Positions 24,821 through 33,998 are shown, counted from the first letter of the stretch. The stretch: DNA of 64,000 nt from CP2-2F sp034436355 (GCA_034436355.1 DAOTVQ010000047.1:62001-126000), one strand, 5' to 3'. Notes: generated by a model from the sequence alone, not told the origin. Translations and numbers: made by a program.

Positions 24821-25564
24821 ATGGCAATCTCTATTCAAGGGCAAACCGCCGTTATTACGGGTGCTTCACGCGGCATTGGGCGCGCTGCGGCGCTGGTCTT
24901 GGCAAAGGCAGGCTGCAATATCGCCGCCACTGCCCGCAATGCTGAGGAATTGACCACGCTTGTGGCAGAATGCACCGCGCTTGGTGTGCGCGCTAAAGCC
25001 TATCCCGCTGATGCAACAGACGCGCCCGCCGTCTATGCCGTGCGTGATCAGATCTTAGCAGACTTTGGGCAGGTGGATATTTTGGTGAACAATGCTGGTG
25101 TGGCGCGCTACGGCACGCTGGTCGAGCATACCATTGAAGATTATGACTGGATGATGAACACCAACATGCGCTCCACCTTCCTATTTACCCATGCCTTTGT
25201 GCCAAGCATGATTGCGCGCAAAAGCGGGAATGTGGTAGTTGTCTCCTCACAAGCGGGTGTGAATGGCTTCCCGAATGAGGCAGTTTACTGTGCCACCAAA
25301 CATGCCCAAGTTGGCTTTGCCACCGCCCTTGATGGTGAGTTGCGCCCGCACGGCATCAAGGTGAGCATTATTGCGCCCGGTGGCGTTCGCACCACCTTTG
25401 CCTTTGGCACAGGGCGCACCGAAGATATGCCCGCCCTGCAAGAGATGATCGAGGCGGAAGATGTGGCAGAGGCAATTTTGTTTGCTGTGCAAATGCCGCC
25501 TAAGAGCCGCGTGTTGCTGATCGGAATGCGCCCTATGAGCGAGAAGCTCTACGGCGGTGCCTAG
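24821..25564 (+). CDS. Short-chain dehydrogenase/reductase (SDR)
   Basis: The 247-aa classical SDR has the cofactor motif TGASRGIG at 13-20, NNAG at 90-93, Asn115, Ser143 and the YxxxK pair Tyr156-Lys160. Arg38 after the second strand (ATARN) suggests NADP(H). The family reduces or oxidises alcohols and ketones; the substrate cannot be inferred. AAGGAG at 24806-24811 sets the ATG at 24821, although the frame is open further upstream. It follows the ATPase gene by 34 bases. Confidence 0.9.
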   Translation: MAISIQGQTAVITGASRGIGRAAALVLAKAGCNIAATARNAEELTTLVAECTALGVRAKAYPADATDAPAVYAVRDQILADFGQVDILVNNAGVARYGTLVEHTIEDYDWMMNTNMRSTFLFTHAFVPSMIARKSGNVVVVSSQAGVNGFPNEAVYCATKHAQVGFATALDGELRPHGIKVSIIAPGGVRTTFAFGTGRTEDMPALQEMIEAEDVAEAILFAVQMPPKSRVLLIGMRPMSEKLYGGA

Positions 25565-25623
25565 CAAGCACTACGCAGGTAGGGTGCGAACATGCCTGCC
25601 TGCCAACTAGGAGAGCTTTTGCG

Positions 25624-26886
25624 TTGTTCAATGAAGAATCCTTGCAGGTGGTGGATGCCTCGCGCTTTAATGCCGCTTTTGCCAAACCCATCTACGACAC
25701 TTACAGTTTCGCCCAGATTCCGCACACGGTGCGCCGCGCCCTGACGGGCATTGAAGGTGGCTTGCCGCCTAAAGCACTGGCGCATCTGCCCGAACGCTAT
25801 CGGAAAGTGGTGCTGCTGTTTGTGGATAGCTTTGGCTGGCGCTTTCTCGAACAGCACTATAAGGACTATCCATTCCTAAAACGGTTTGCCGATAACGGCG
25901 TGATCTCCAAGATCAGCGTGCAGTTTCCGTCCACCACATCGGCGCACGTCACCACCATCAACACCGCGCAAAGCGTTGGCGAGACGGGCGTCTATGAATG
26001 GTTCTACTACGAGCCAATGCTGGATGCGATCATTGCGCCCTTGCCCTTCAGCTATGCCGGCGATCCCAGTGCGGAAACCCTGCGAAATGTGGTGTCGCCG
26101 CAGGCGATCTTGCCGCGCAAAATCTTCTATGAAGAACTTGCCGCGCACGGCGTGAAAAGCTATGTCTTTCAAGATAAATCAATTGCCCATTCGTCCTATG
26201 GGCAGGCAATGTTCAGCGGCGCACGGATTGCACCTTATCGCACCCTTTCCGAAGGCTTGCTCAACCTTGCCACTGCGGTCAACACCAGCCGAGAGCGCAG
26301 CTATTTCATGTTCTACTACGCACCGATTGATACCATCGCGCACGCTTACGGACCGGATACAGCACACCACCACGCCGAAATTGATACCTTTTTCACCGCG
26401 CTAGAGCGCCTTTTCTACGCCAACCTTGAGGCGAACGATGACACGCTCATCTTGCTGACGGCTGATCATGGGCAAGTAGAGATTGATCCGGGGACAACGA
26501 TCTACCTCAATCACGGGCTGCCTGAACTCCAAGCGCTGCTCAAGACTAATCGGCATGGCGTGCCGTTGGTGCCAGCCGGCTCGGCGCGGGATATGTTCCT
26601 CTACGTGAAGGAAGCGCACTTGCAAACAGCCTATGAGATGCTCTTAGCGCACTTAAGCGGTTTGGCAGAGGTCTACCGCACGGCTGATTTGGTAGAACAA
26701 GGCTTTTTTGGGGCGAACTGCTCAGCCGTGTTTCGCTCGCGCTTGGGCAATCTGGTGATCCTGCCCTACGCGCACGAATCGGTGTGGTGGTACGAAAAAG
26801 ATAAATATGAGCAAACCTTTCTAGGGCATCACGGCGGGTTAACGCCCAGCGAACTGCATAGCGTTTTTATGGCGTTGGCGCGCTAG
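25624..26886 (+). CDS. Type I phosphodiesterase/nucleotide pyrophosphatase-like (alkaline phosphatase superfamily)
   Basis: The 420-aa protein contains VVLLFVDSFGWRFLE with the first metal-binding Asp, PSTTSAHVTTI with the Thr/Ser nucleophile region, YAPIDTIAHAYGPDT with Asp and His ligands, and LLTADHGQ with the last metal ligands. This order fits type I phosphodiesterases/nucleotide pyrophosphatases. No signal peptide is visible, so it may act in the cytosol. The substrate is unknown. The start is TTG at 25624, which has AGGAGAG at 25609-25615 and no better in-frame ATG nearby. Confidence 0.83.
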   Translation: MFNEESLQVVDASRFNAAFAKPIYDTYSFAQIPHTVRRALTGIEGGLPPKALAHLPERYRKVVLLFVDSFGWRFLEQHYKDYPFLKRFADNGVISKISVQFPSTTSAHVTTINTAQSVGETGVYEWFYYEPMLDAIIAPLPFSYAGDPSAETLRNVVSPQAILPRKIFYEELAAHGVKSYVFQDKSIAHSSYGQAMFSGARIAPYRTLSEGLLNLATAVNTSRERSYFMFYYAPIDTIAHAYGPDTAHHHAEIDTFFTALERLFYANLEANDDTLILLTADHGQVEIDPGTTIYLNHGLPELQALLKTNRHGVPLVPAGSARDMFLYVKEAHLQTAYEMLLAHLSGLAEVYRTADLVEQGFFGANCSAVFRSRLGNLVILPYAHESVWWYEKDKYEQTFLGHHGGLTPSELHSVFMALAR

Positions 26887-26906
26887 GTGGTTATGCGGCA
26901 CACATA

Positions 26907-26915
26907 TGCTATAAT
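26907..26915 (+). promoter_or_regulatory. Extended -10 promoter of the YtxH-like gene
   Basis: TGCTATAAT is an extended -10 about 55 bases before the ATG at 26969. Confidence 0.55.
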
Positions 26916-26968
26916 GAGGTGTGGTAGGTTGGCGTGAAGCGCAGCCTATGCTGCGATAGGAGATCGCC

Positions 26969-27196
26969 ATGCGCCGTGTGGTACTTTTTGCACTGGGGCT
27001 GCTTTTCGGTGCAACGCTGGGCGCAACGTTGGCTTTTCTGCTAACGCCTTCTTCAGGTAAAGCCTTACGGAAACGGGCTGAACGCCATGTGCAGCACGCG
27101 CTGAAAGAAGCACGGGCTGCCTCAGAGGCAAAACGTAAAGCGCTTGAAGCTGAGTTGGCAGCGTTTAGTAAACGAGAACGCACAGCGCGCAAATAA
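26969..27196 (+). CDS. Small YtxH-like membrane protein
   Basis: The 75-aa protein has an N-terminal Gly-rich transmembrane helix (LFALGLLFGATLGATLAFLL), then TPSSGKALRKRAERH and a charged alpha-helical tail. The layout and the TPxSGKxLR motif are those of YtxH-domain proteins, often linked to general stress and of unknown mechanism. AGGAG lies 7 bases before the ATG. It has its own extended -10 promoter. Confidence 0.75.
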   Translation: MRRVVLFALGLLFGATLGATLAFLLTPSSGKALRKRAERHVQHALKEARAASEAKRKALEAELAAFSKRERTARK

Positions 27197-27212
27197 GCAG
27201 CACCTCACTTGC

Positions 27213-27236
27213 AAGGGCAGGCGTGTGCCTGCCTTT
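27213..27236 (+). terminator. Hairpin after the YtxH-like gene
   Basis: AAGGGCAGGC (27213-27222) pairs with GCCTGCCTTT (27227-27236) around GTGT with one G-T pair. Only a short T run follows, so termination may be partial before the kinase gene. Confidence 0.5.
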
Positions 27237-27282
27237 GCTGTGTAATTGCCTCTCGGCGCAAACAGAGATGGAAGGCAGCAAC

Positions 27283-28440
27283 ATGAGTTACGCCACAAGC
27301 GCTTTGGTTGGGCGCACAATCAGTAAGTATGAAATGGTTTCGGTAGTAGGCGGCGGCGGCATGGGTACCGTCTACCGCGCACGGCAAGTCGGTGTTCACC
27401 GTGATGTTGCCGTGAAAGTGCTAAACATCGAACTCTCGGATACTGACCAATTTGTCACCCGTTTTCAGCGCGAGGCAGAAAACCTCGCCGCATTAGAGCA
27501 TCCGCATATTATTCCCGTCATTGATTTTGGGCGCGAGGGCGACTACGTCTTTTTGGTGATGGCGCTTAAGACGGGCGGCAACCTCAGCCAGATTATTCGC
27601 GGCACGGAAACGCCACTAAGCGACGTGCAGCGCTACATTGAACAGATCGCTTCCGCGTTGGATTATGCCCATCTGCGTGGCATCATCCACCGCGATCTGA
27701 AGCCTGCCAACATCCTGTTAGATGAAGAAGGCAACACCTTCCTAACCGATTTTGGCATTGCGCGGCGCTTGGGCGAGACGAAGCTCACCGCGCCGGGGAC
27801 TGTCGTTGGCAGCCCTACCTACATGGCGCCCGAAGCGTGGCGTGGCGAAGACCCTAGCGCCGAGACAGATGTCTATTCGTTAGGCGTGATCCTATTCCAA
27901 TTGCTAACCGGCAAAGCACCTTTTGAGGAAACCAAAACAGCCCGCCTGATGAACATGCACCTCTTTGATCAGCCGCCGCTGCTGCGTGGGCTGCGCCCTG
28001 ATCTGGGTGAACATTTTGAGGCAATCATGAACATCGCGCTCGCTAAGGATCGGGCGCAGCGCTTCCACACCGCCGGCGAGATGGCGAAGGCAGTCCGTGC
28101 AGCCGTTAGTTCGCATAAAGCGCCCGCACCGAACGCCATGCCCATGGATAGCGACAAGACGATGATCTTGCAGCGCACGGAGCCTAAGCCACCTGTTGAC
28201 CGCGATCAGCGCGTGCAGGAAGCCCTTAAACCGGACGTTTTGCGCGTGCCAATGCCCTCCAAGCCCGAAATTCCCGCCGCGCCACGCCATGCAGGGCGTT
28301 CGCAGCCAACGCCACTTGGCACAGCCGAGCCAGAGGTTGCCAGTGTGCCGCGAGATAACACACGCCTGCTGGTGATTGGCATGGGGGCGGTCATTTTGAT
28401 CTTGTTGGTTGCCATCATCATCTTGTTGCTCTCGCGCTGA
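27283..28440 (+). CDS. Membrane-anchored Ser/Thr protein kinase (PknB/Hanks type)
   Basis: The 385-aa protein has a complete kinase domain: glycine loop VVGGGGMGTVYRA, Lys45 in VAVKV, catalytic HRDLKPAN with Asp138, DFG at 156-158 and APEAWRGEDPSAETDVYSLG. A Pro/Arg-rich linker follows. One transmembrane helix (LLVIGMGAVILILLVAIIIL) ends the protein, so no extracellular sensor domain exists beyond a few residues. ATG 27283 is preferred because GGAAGG lies 7 bases before it; ATG 27268 is an in-frame alternative. A matching PP2C phosphatase is not in the window. Confidence 0.92.
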   Translation: MSYATSALVGRTISKYEMVSVVGGGGMGTVYRARQVGVHRDVAVKVLNIELSDTDQFVTRFQREAENLAALEHPHIIPVIDFGREGDYVFLVMALKTGGNLSQIIRGTETPLSDVQRYIEQIASALDYAHLRGIIHRDLKPANILLDEEGNTFLTDFGIARRLGETKLTAPGTVVGSPTYMAPEAWRGEDPSAETDVYSLGVILFQLLTGKAPFEETKTARLMNMHLFDQPPLLRGLRPDLGEHFEAIMNIALAKDRAQRFHTAGEMAKAVRAAVSSHKAPAPNAMPMDSDKTMILQRTEPKPPVDRDQRVQEALKPDVLRVPMPSKPEIPAAPRHAGRSQPTPLGTAEPEVASVPRDNTRLLVIGMGAVILILLVAIIILLLSR

Positions 28441-28443
28441 AGT

Positions 28444-29190
28444 ATGCCCACACCGTTCATGCATATTGCCCTTGCTGATCGGCTGCTTGCCGACTCTGCC
28501 CTACCTGAGCCAGTTCGCCAAGCGCTGGCTCAGGCGTGGGGTGCTTTTTTATTGGGCAGCATTGCACCGGATGCGCGTGTTTCTTCAGGTTTGGCACGCG
28601 GTGCTACACACTTTTTTGAATACCACATGCCCTTCGACCTGCCACCTGCTGTGAAACTGCTGCGGATGTTCCCTGTTTTGCGTTGTGGCAACCTTAGCAA
28701 TGCGGCACAGCGTGCTTTTGTGGCGGGCTATGCCGCACATTTGGCAATGGATGGCATTTGGTTCACCCAGATGCTGCCCTATTTCAGCCGTGATTGGGCA
28801 GCGCCCGCCTTGCGTAATATCTTGCTGCATATGCTGCTGTGCCACCTGGATGCGCGTGATCGGTTGTGCCTTGCCGAAGGCGACTATGTCGCACTGAAAA
28901 GCGCCACACCACAAAACTGGCTGCCTTTTATGACAGATGCCGATCTGAGCGCCTGGCGCGACCTGATCGCTGATCAGCTTGCGCCCAATGCTCACAGCCG
29001 CAGCTTAGAGATACTCGGCAGCCGCATTCGGATGTCTGCGGCGGATATGCAGGCGTTTTTAGCAGACGAGGCGCAAATGCAGCCGCTTTGGCACAACATC
29101 CCGCCCAATGCCATTGCAACGGTGGAAGCGGCGATGTATGACGGGGTACGCGCCACAGTGAGCGCCTACTTCGCTGATCAATTGGACTAA
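28444..29190 (+). CDS. Zinc-dependent phospholipase C-like protein
   Basis: The 248-aa protein starts MPTPFMHIALADRLL and contains FLLGSIAPDARV, THFFEYHMP and FVAGYAAHLAMDGIW. The spacing of His and Asp residues matches the zinc-dependent phospholipase C / S1-P1 nuclease-like fold. No signal peptide is visible. Activity and substrate are not known for most bacterial members of this group. It begins 4 bases after the kinase stop, so it is probably in the kinase transcript and could be its target or co-regulated. Confidence 0.75.
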   Translation: MPTPFMHIALADRLLADSALPEPVRQALAQAWGAFLLGSIAPDARVSSGLARGATHFFEYHMPFDLPPAVKLLRMFPVLRCGNLSNAAQRAFVAGYAAHLAMDGIWFTQMLPYFSRDWAAPALRNILLHMLLCHLDARDRLCLAEGDYVALKSATPQNWLPFMTDADLSAWRDLIADQLAPNAHSRSLEILGSRIRMSAADMQAFLADEAQMQPLWHNIPPNAIATVEAAMYDGVRATVSAYFADQLD

Positions 29191-29218
29191 ATCACTTCGC
29201 ACGGAGAAGAGATCACTT

Positions 29219-30223
29219 ATGCACATTCTTGTTACGGGCGGGGCGGGGTATATCGGCTCCACAACTGCCGCTGCCTTCCTCAGGGCAGGTCATCGAGTTA
29301 CCGTGTTCGATAACCTCTCGCGTGGCTATCGCGCTGCCGTGCCGTCTGAGGCTGCCTTTGTGCAAGGCGACCTGCGCGACCGCGCCGCGCTGGATACGCT
29401 CTTTCAGATGGGGCAGTTTGACGCAGTCGCGCACTTTGCCGCGCTTATCGAGGCGGGCGAGAGTATGCAGAAGCCCGGCTTGTACTTCCGCAACAATGTT
29501 GCCTACAGCCAAACCCTGCTGGACGCCATGATCGCGCATGGCGTGAAGCGCCTCGTCTTTTCTTCTACGGCGGCAGTGTATGCCAGCAAGAACGCTGCGC
29601 TCAGCGAAGATGATCCCTACGCGCCTGCCAACGTCTATGGCGAGACGAAACTCATGATCGAGCAGATGATCCGTTGGTATCACCAGCGCGAAGGCTTGCG
29701 CTACTGCGTGCTGCGCTACTTTAATGCTTGCGGCGCATCACTGGATGAGCATGGGCGCGCCGTGCGCGGCGAAGCACACCAACCTGAGACGCACCTGATT
29801 CCGCTCACGCTGCAAGTGCCGCTTGGTCAGCGCCAACACATCGGCATTTTCGGCACAGATTATCCAACGCACGACGGCACCTGCATCCGCGATTATGTGC
29901 ATGTGGAAGACCTTGCCAGCGCGCACGTCTTGGCTGTGGCTGCCATTGATGAGTGCCTCGCCATGACCTACAACATCGGGAACGGGCAAGGCTACAGCGT
30001 GCGTGAGGTGATCCAAGCTGCACGTGAGGTGACAGGTCACCCAATTCCCGCCATTGAGTCGGCACGGCGCCCCGGCGATAGCCCAACCTTAGTTGCCTCT
30101 GCTGAGAAGATCAACGGCGAACTCGGCTGGCAGCCGCGCTACCCAACCCTGCACGATATTATCGCCTCAGCTTGGGCATGGCACCGCACCCATCCGCACG
30201 GCTATTTGGAGCAAGACGCATGA
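29219..30223 (+). CDS. galE: UDP-glucose 4-epimerase
   Basis: The 334-aa extended SDR has GGAGYIGS at 7-14, VFDNLSRG after strand 2, SSTAAVYA with the catalytic Ser/Thr, YGETKLMIEQM with the Tyr-Lys pair, and RYFNACGA followed by HLIPLTLQV. These are GalE signatures. It interconverts UDP-glucose and UDP-galactose for cell-surface polysaccharides or galactose use. A GGAGAAGAG sequence precedes the ATG. Its stop overlaps the next start by ATGA, so the methyltransferase is translationally coupled. Confidence 0.92.
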   Translation: MHILVTGGAGYIGSTTAAAFLRAGHRVTVFDNLSRGYRAAVPSEAAFVQGDLRDRAALDTLFQMGQFDAVAHFAALIEAGESMQKPGLYFRNNVAYSQTLLDAMIAHGVKRLVFSSTAAVYASKNAALSEDDPYAPANVYGETKLMIEQMIRWYHQREGLRYCVLRYFNACGASLDEHGRAVRGEAHQPETHLIPLTLQVPLGQRQHIGIFGTDYPTHDGTCIRDYVHVEDLASAHVLAVAAIDECLAMTYNIGNGQGYSVREVIQAAREVTGHPIPAIESARRPGDSPTLVASAEKINGELGWQPRYPTLHDIIASAWAWHRTHPHGYLEQDA

Positions 30224-31014
30224 GCCAACCGTTCGGGCAGTCTGCTGCTTTCTACAACACCATCGCCCGCTACTACGACGCTGAGAACGAGCAAATGCTC
30301 GATGATCTGCCTTTCTATAGCAAGCTAGCGGAAGATCACGGCGATCCGATCCTCGATATTGGTTGTGGCACAGGGCGCGTTACCTTTCACCTTGCGGCGG
30401 AAGGGTATACCGTGCATGGACTCGATCACTCGCGTGCCATGCTGGAACGTGCCGAGCGCAAACTGCGCGGGCGCGCTGATCTGCGCGACTTTGCCACATT
30501 TTTTCAGGGCGATGCCCTTGAGTATGCGTTTACAACGCGCTATAAGCTGATCTTGCTGCCCTACAACGCCTTTATGCCCTTCCACACGCCGCAGACTCAA
30601 CGCCAACTGCTGGCGCGGCTTGCCGCCTGCCTTGCGCCTGAGGGCTTGATCGCCTTTGACCTGCCCAACGCAGCAGAGGCGTTCGCCACGCAAGATGACA
30701 GTGCGGTAACGCTAGAGCGCTCGTTCATTGAGCCTGACAGTGGTAACTATGTCATGCAGCAATCGGTTAGCACCTTAAACCGTGCGGAACAGCTTCAGCA
30801 TATCACATGGATTTACGATGAGATCGGCGCGGAGAACGTGCTGCGCCGCACTGTTGCGCCGCTGACGTTGCGCTATGTTTTCCCCGCCGAGCTAGACTTG
30901 CTCCTGGAGCTATGTGGCTTAGCGCGCATTGAGCGCTTTGGGGATTATGAGGGTGCGCCGTTTGGTGAGGGCAGCCCGCGCCTGATTGTGTTGGCAGCCC
31001 ACAGGACGGAGTAA
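30220..31014 (+). CDS. SAM-dependent class I methyltransferase
   Basis: The 264-aa protein contains ILDIGCGTGRVTFHLA (motif I), GLDHSRAMLERA (motif II) and YKLILLPYNAFMPF (post-motif with the acidic substrate side). The C-terminal beta-rich part (LTLRYVFPAELDLLLELCGL, then RIERFGDYEG) is common in small-molecule methyltransferases of the Methyltransf_25/11 type. The substrate is unknown; coupling with galE hints at a saccharide or cell-surface precursor, by inference. ATG 30220 is chosen over an upstream in-frame start because of the ATGA overlap and fit to the family. Confidence 0.85.
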   Translation: MSQPFGQSAAFYNTIARYYDAENEQMLDDLPFYSKLAEDHGDPILDIGCGTGRVTFHLAAEGYTVHGLDHSRAMLERAERKLRGRADLRDFATFFQGDALEYAFTTRYKLILLPYNAFMPFHTPQTQRQLLARLAACLAPEGLIAFDLPNAAEAFATQDDSAVTLERSFIEPDSGNYVMQQSVSTLNRAEQLQHITWIYDEIGAENVLRRTVAPLTLRYVFPAELDLLLELCGLARIERFGDYEGAPFGEGSPRLIVLAAHRTE

Positions 31015-31021
31015 GTGCGCC

Positions 31022-31978
31022 GTGATCTTGTTGGGAAATGTCGTTTTGCAGTTTTTTTCGGTTGTGCTTGGCGTTGCCATTGTCTTTCTTACAGTGCGCT
31101 CTGCCTTGCAAACCTTTGTGCTGCCTCGAAGTGTGCAAGATGCGCTAACCCGCCAAATTTTTCGTTATTCCCGTCGTGTTTTTGATCTCTATGCGCGGTT
31201 GCGGCGGGTAAACAGCTACGAGGCGCGAGATCGGCTGATGGCATTTTATGCACCACTGACACTCCTTCTGACGCCAATTGTGCTGCTGATTTACATCCTC
31301 ATTGGCTATATGTTTATTTACTGGGGCATGGGCATTGATCTAGGCGAGGCATTTCGGCTTAGCGGGTCATCCATGCTAACGCTTGGCTTTGTCAACAACA
31401 TTGAATATGCCTTTGAGGTAGTTATTTTTAGCGAGGCGATTGTTGGGCTGATTCTGGTGGCGCTGTTGATCGCTTATTTACCAACAATCTATGCCGCTTT
31501 TGCCAAACGCGAGGCTGCCGTCACCATGCTTGAAGTGCGGGCAGGCTCGCCACCTTCCGCTCTAGAGATGATTTTGCGCCACCACCGTTTAGGGCGCTTG
31601 GACAAACTGAGTGAGGTTTGGGCGCAGTGGGAAACGTGGTTTGTGGAGCTAGAGGAAAGCCACACCTCATTGGTAGCCCTTGTTTTTTACCGTTCACCTG
31701 TTGGGCGTCGCTCTTGGGTGACGGCGGCAGGCGCTGTCTTAGATGCTGCCGCGTTAACTGCTTCCACGCTTGCCATACCGCAAGATATGCAGGCACATAT
31801 TACTTTGCGTGCAGGCTACCTTTCGCTGCGGCACATTGCCGATTTTTTCAATGTGGACTATCCGCCTGACCCGCGTTCAGACGATCCGATCAGCATTCAG
31901 CGCACCGAGTTTGACGAAGTCTACGATCAGTTTGTTTCACTGGGTGTGCCTGTCACACGCAATCGTGAGCAAGCCTAG
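31022..31978 (+). CDS. Membrane protein resembling a two-TM potassium channel
   Basis: The 318-aa protein has an N-terminal helix (FFSVVLGVAIVFLTVRSALQ), then two strong helices (LLLTPIVLLIYILIGYMFI; IVGLILVALLIAYLPTIYA). Between the last two lies SGSSMLTLGFVNN. This sits where K+ channels have their filter TVGYG, but only TLGF is kept. The C-terminal 160 residues are soluble and partly helical. The arrangement suggests a channel-like or mechanosensitive-type protein, but function is unproven. The start GTG 31022 follows GGAG at 31008-31011. It is 8 bases after the methyltransferase. Confidence 0.6.
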   Translation: MILLGNVVLQFFSVVLGVAIVFLTVRSALQTFVLPRSVQDALTRQIFRYSRRVFDLYARLRRVNSYEARDRLMAFYAPLTLLLTPIVLLIYILIGYMFIYWGMGIDLGEAFRLSGSSMLTLGFVNNIEYAFEVVIFSEAIVGLILVALLIAYLPTIYAAFAKREAAVTMLEVRAGSPPSALEMILRHHRLGRLDKLSEVWAQWETWFVELEESHTSLVALVFYRSPVGRRSWVTAAGAVLDAAALTASTLAIPQDMQAHITLRAGYLSLRHIADFFNVDYPPDPRSDDPISIQRTEFDEVYDQFVSLGVPVTRNREQA

Positions 31979-32098
31979 CGCGATTTTGTTGGTTGGCGCG
32001 TGAACTATGATGCCGCTTTGTTGGCGCTGGCTGCCCTTACCCAAGCCCCTTACGCGCCATGGTCGTCGGATCGGTCATTTATCCGTAGGCGTTCAGGG

Positions 32099-32845
32099 CT
32101 AGGCAGGCGGCGGCATTTGCCCAACCAACGGTAGATGCACACGAAAGGTTGCGCCCTGACCGGCTTGGCTTTCCACCGTGATGCGCCCACGATGCCCCTC
32201 TACAATCTTTTTGCTGATTGCCAAGCCAAGCCCTGCGCCGCCGGTATGCGTCGAACGCGCCTTATCGGTGCGGTAGAACCGCTCGAAGATGTGTGGCAGT
32301 TCCTCAGCAGCAATGCCGATGCCATTATCACACACTTCAAAGATCACTTCATGATTAGTCGTATGGGTGTTGATGGCGACTGTGCCGCCGCTGGGCGTGT
32401 ATTGCAGCGCATTTTCAACCAAGTTTTGCAGCACGCGGCTAAATTCCACCTCGTTCAAAAAGGCTTTTGGGTTATTTTCGCTGAGGGTGAGTGTTAGTGT
32501 GCAGCCAAACTGTGCAGCATCGGCAAAATATGGCTCTAAGGTGCGCTTCACCACGCTGTTTAAGTCCATGCGTGCTAGGGTAAATGTGGTTAGCCCATCA
32601 AGGCGTGCCATATCGAACATGCCTTCTACAATACGTGCAAGGCGCTGCACCGCGCTGCGTAGGCTACGTGCGCGCTCACGGAGTTGGTGTAAGGAATGGT
32701 CGAGTGCTTGTTGGTCAGCTTCAGTGTGCAAGCGGGCTTGCTCGCTAATCTTCTCACTCAGTTTTTCGAGTAGATAGGCAACCGTGCTGAGTGTGCTGAT
32801 CGGCGTGCGAAGATCATGCGAAGTATCGCTGATGAACTGCTCCAA
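32099..32845 (-). CDS. Sensor histidine kinase, C-terminal half (downstream of a frameshift)
   Basis: This frame carries the HisKA domain with phospho-acceptor in FISDTSHDLRTPISTL, then the HATPase domain: N box LVENALQYTPSGG, G1 box VCDNGIGIA, F box FERFYRTD and G2 box GGAGLGLAISKKI. It completes the kinase whose N-terminal half is at 32758-33843. The two frames overlap, and the join occurs in the T run that reads AAAA at 32844-32847 on the plus strand. Alone it could start only at TTG 32845 without a ribosome binding site, so it is probably not made separately unless by frameshifting. Confidence 0.85.
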   Translation of the reverse strand: MEQFISDTSHDLRTPISTLSTVAYLLEKLSEKISEQARLHTEADQQALDHSLHQLRERARSLRSAVQRLARIVEGMFDMARLDGLTTFTLARMDLNSVVKRTLEPYFADAAQFGCTLTLTLSENNPKAFLNEVEFSRVLQNLVENALQYTPSGGTVAINTHTTNHEVIFEVCDNGIGIAAEELPHIFERFYRTDKARSTHTGGAGLGLAISKKIVEGHRGRITVESQAGQGATFRVHLPLVGQMPPPA

Positions 32846-33843
32846 AAGGCGGATTTTTCACGCTCTAAGGCAAGTTCCAGCGCCTGTTGATGTGCCTTTT
32901 GGCGCTCGGTAATATCACGGATGACGGATTGCCGTGCGCGCTTGCCTTCATAAAGGATGGCAGAGCCAATGACCTCAACAGCCCGTGAGGTGCCATCTAG
33001 CCGCATGACGCGCTGCTCTAGTGGGCGGTCATCGCGTGGGCGCAGCAGGCTTTCCGAAACATCCCGCCGATAGGCAGGGTCAATGAATTCGATGGCATAC
33101 CTGCCAATCAGATCGTCCGCGCAGTGTGCGCCAAAGAGCGTTATAGCGGACGGATTGACATACACAAATTTGCCTTCGGACACGACTACAATCGCATCTG
33201 GGCAGACTTCCACAAGGCTGCGGTAGCGCTCTTCGCTCTCGACGAGGCTGCTCTGGCGGATTTGCTCAACGTTGTTGCGATAGTAAATCAGCAGCAGCGT
33301 GATGATGCCAACAATGCCTACCATCATCGTGATGTGTGGCGTGAGTGTTTGCCGACCTACCTCGGCAAGCACCAACCCACACAGCCCTGCCATAATTAAC
33401 CCATAGACGATCACCGCCTGAGCAAAACTGACCAAAACGCTGCTGAGTAAAATAGGGATGAGTAAATAAATCAGGAATAGGGATTGCATCTCGTGGTTGC
33501 TCGTGGTGGCGGCAAGGAAAGTGTTCAGGCTGAAGTTTAGCAGCGTGAGGTTGGTGGCAACTAGGTAGTAGCCGCGCCGATTTAGGGCATACGCAAGCAA
33601 GAAACCGCATGAGCTGAGTGCCAAGAACAGCCTGTAATGCTCTCCAAAGGGCTTGAATGATTCACTCAGGGGCAGCAAAAGTGCATAAAGGCTGAAAGCA
33701 ATGGTCAAGAGCAGGCTGGCTGCCAAAAAGCGCCCCTGCCACATGCGCTGCGGTGCTTGATAGGGTGTCTGCAGCAGCCAAGCCCAAGCACGGCGCACTG
33801 CATGGAAGCCATTCAGGTAGTTGCGATTAGGCATCTTGCTCAC
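32758..33843 (-). CDS. Sensor histidine kinase, N-terminal half (6-TM + PAS), frameshifted
   Basis: Residues about 38-200 form roughly six transmembrane helices. Residues about 210-330 form a PAS domain (VEVCPDAIVVVSEGKFVYVN ... SVIRDITERQ) and a coiled linker ending LALEREKSAF. At this point the frame changes. The frame actually read continues as a short non-homologous tail to 32758. Adding one T to the TTTT run restores LEREKSAF-LEQFISDTSHDLRTP, the normal HisKA. The loss of one base is the simplest explanation. A -1 slip on the same run would also give the full kinase, about 580 aa. The intact protein would sense at the membrane. It reads divergently from priA. Confidence 0.85.
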   Translation of the reverse strand: MSKMPNRNYLNGFHAVRRAWAWLLQTPYQAPQRMWQGRFLAASLLLTIAFSLYALLLPLSESFKPFGEHYRLFLALSSCGFLLAYALNRRGYYLVATNLTLLNFSLNTFLAATTSNHEMQSLFLIYLLIPILLSSVLVSFAQAVIVYGLIMAGLCGLVLAEVGRQTLTPHITMMVGIVGIITLLLIYYRNNVEQIRQSSLVESEERYRSLVEVCPDAIVVVSEGKFVYVNPSAITLFGAHCADDLIGRYAIEFIDPAYRRDVSESLLRPRDDRPLEQRVMRLDGTSRAVEVIGSAILYEGKRARQSVIRDITERQKAHQQALELALEREKSAFWSSSSAILRMIFARRSAHSARLPIYSKN

Positions 33844-33989
33844 AGGTTCTTGCTATCTACGAACTGCTATGGGAAACATCGTCACATACGACTACTACGC
33901 TCAAAAGTGTACCAATGAATCCTGAGCGTGTTTATCTCAAAATGGTATGTAATTAGAAAACCATTTGTGGGGAAGGTACGTTTGTTCTA

Positions 33990-33998
33990 TGGTATACT
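33990..33998 (+). promoter_or_regulatory. Extended -10 of priA, predicting a leaderless mRNA
   Basis: TGGTATACT at 33990-33998 ends only 6 bases before the priA ATG at 34005. A start site 6-7 bases downstream of a -10 box would fall on the A of the ATG itself. No Shine-Dalgarno sequence is present. Confidence 0.5.
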
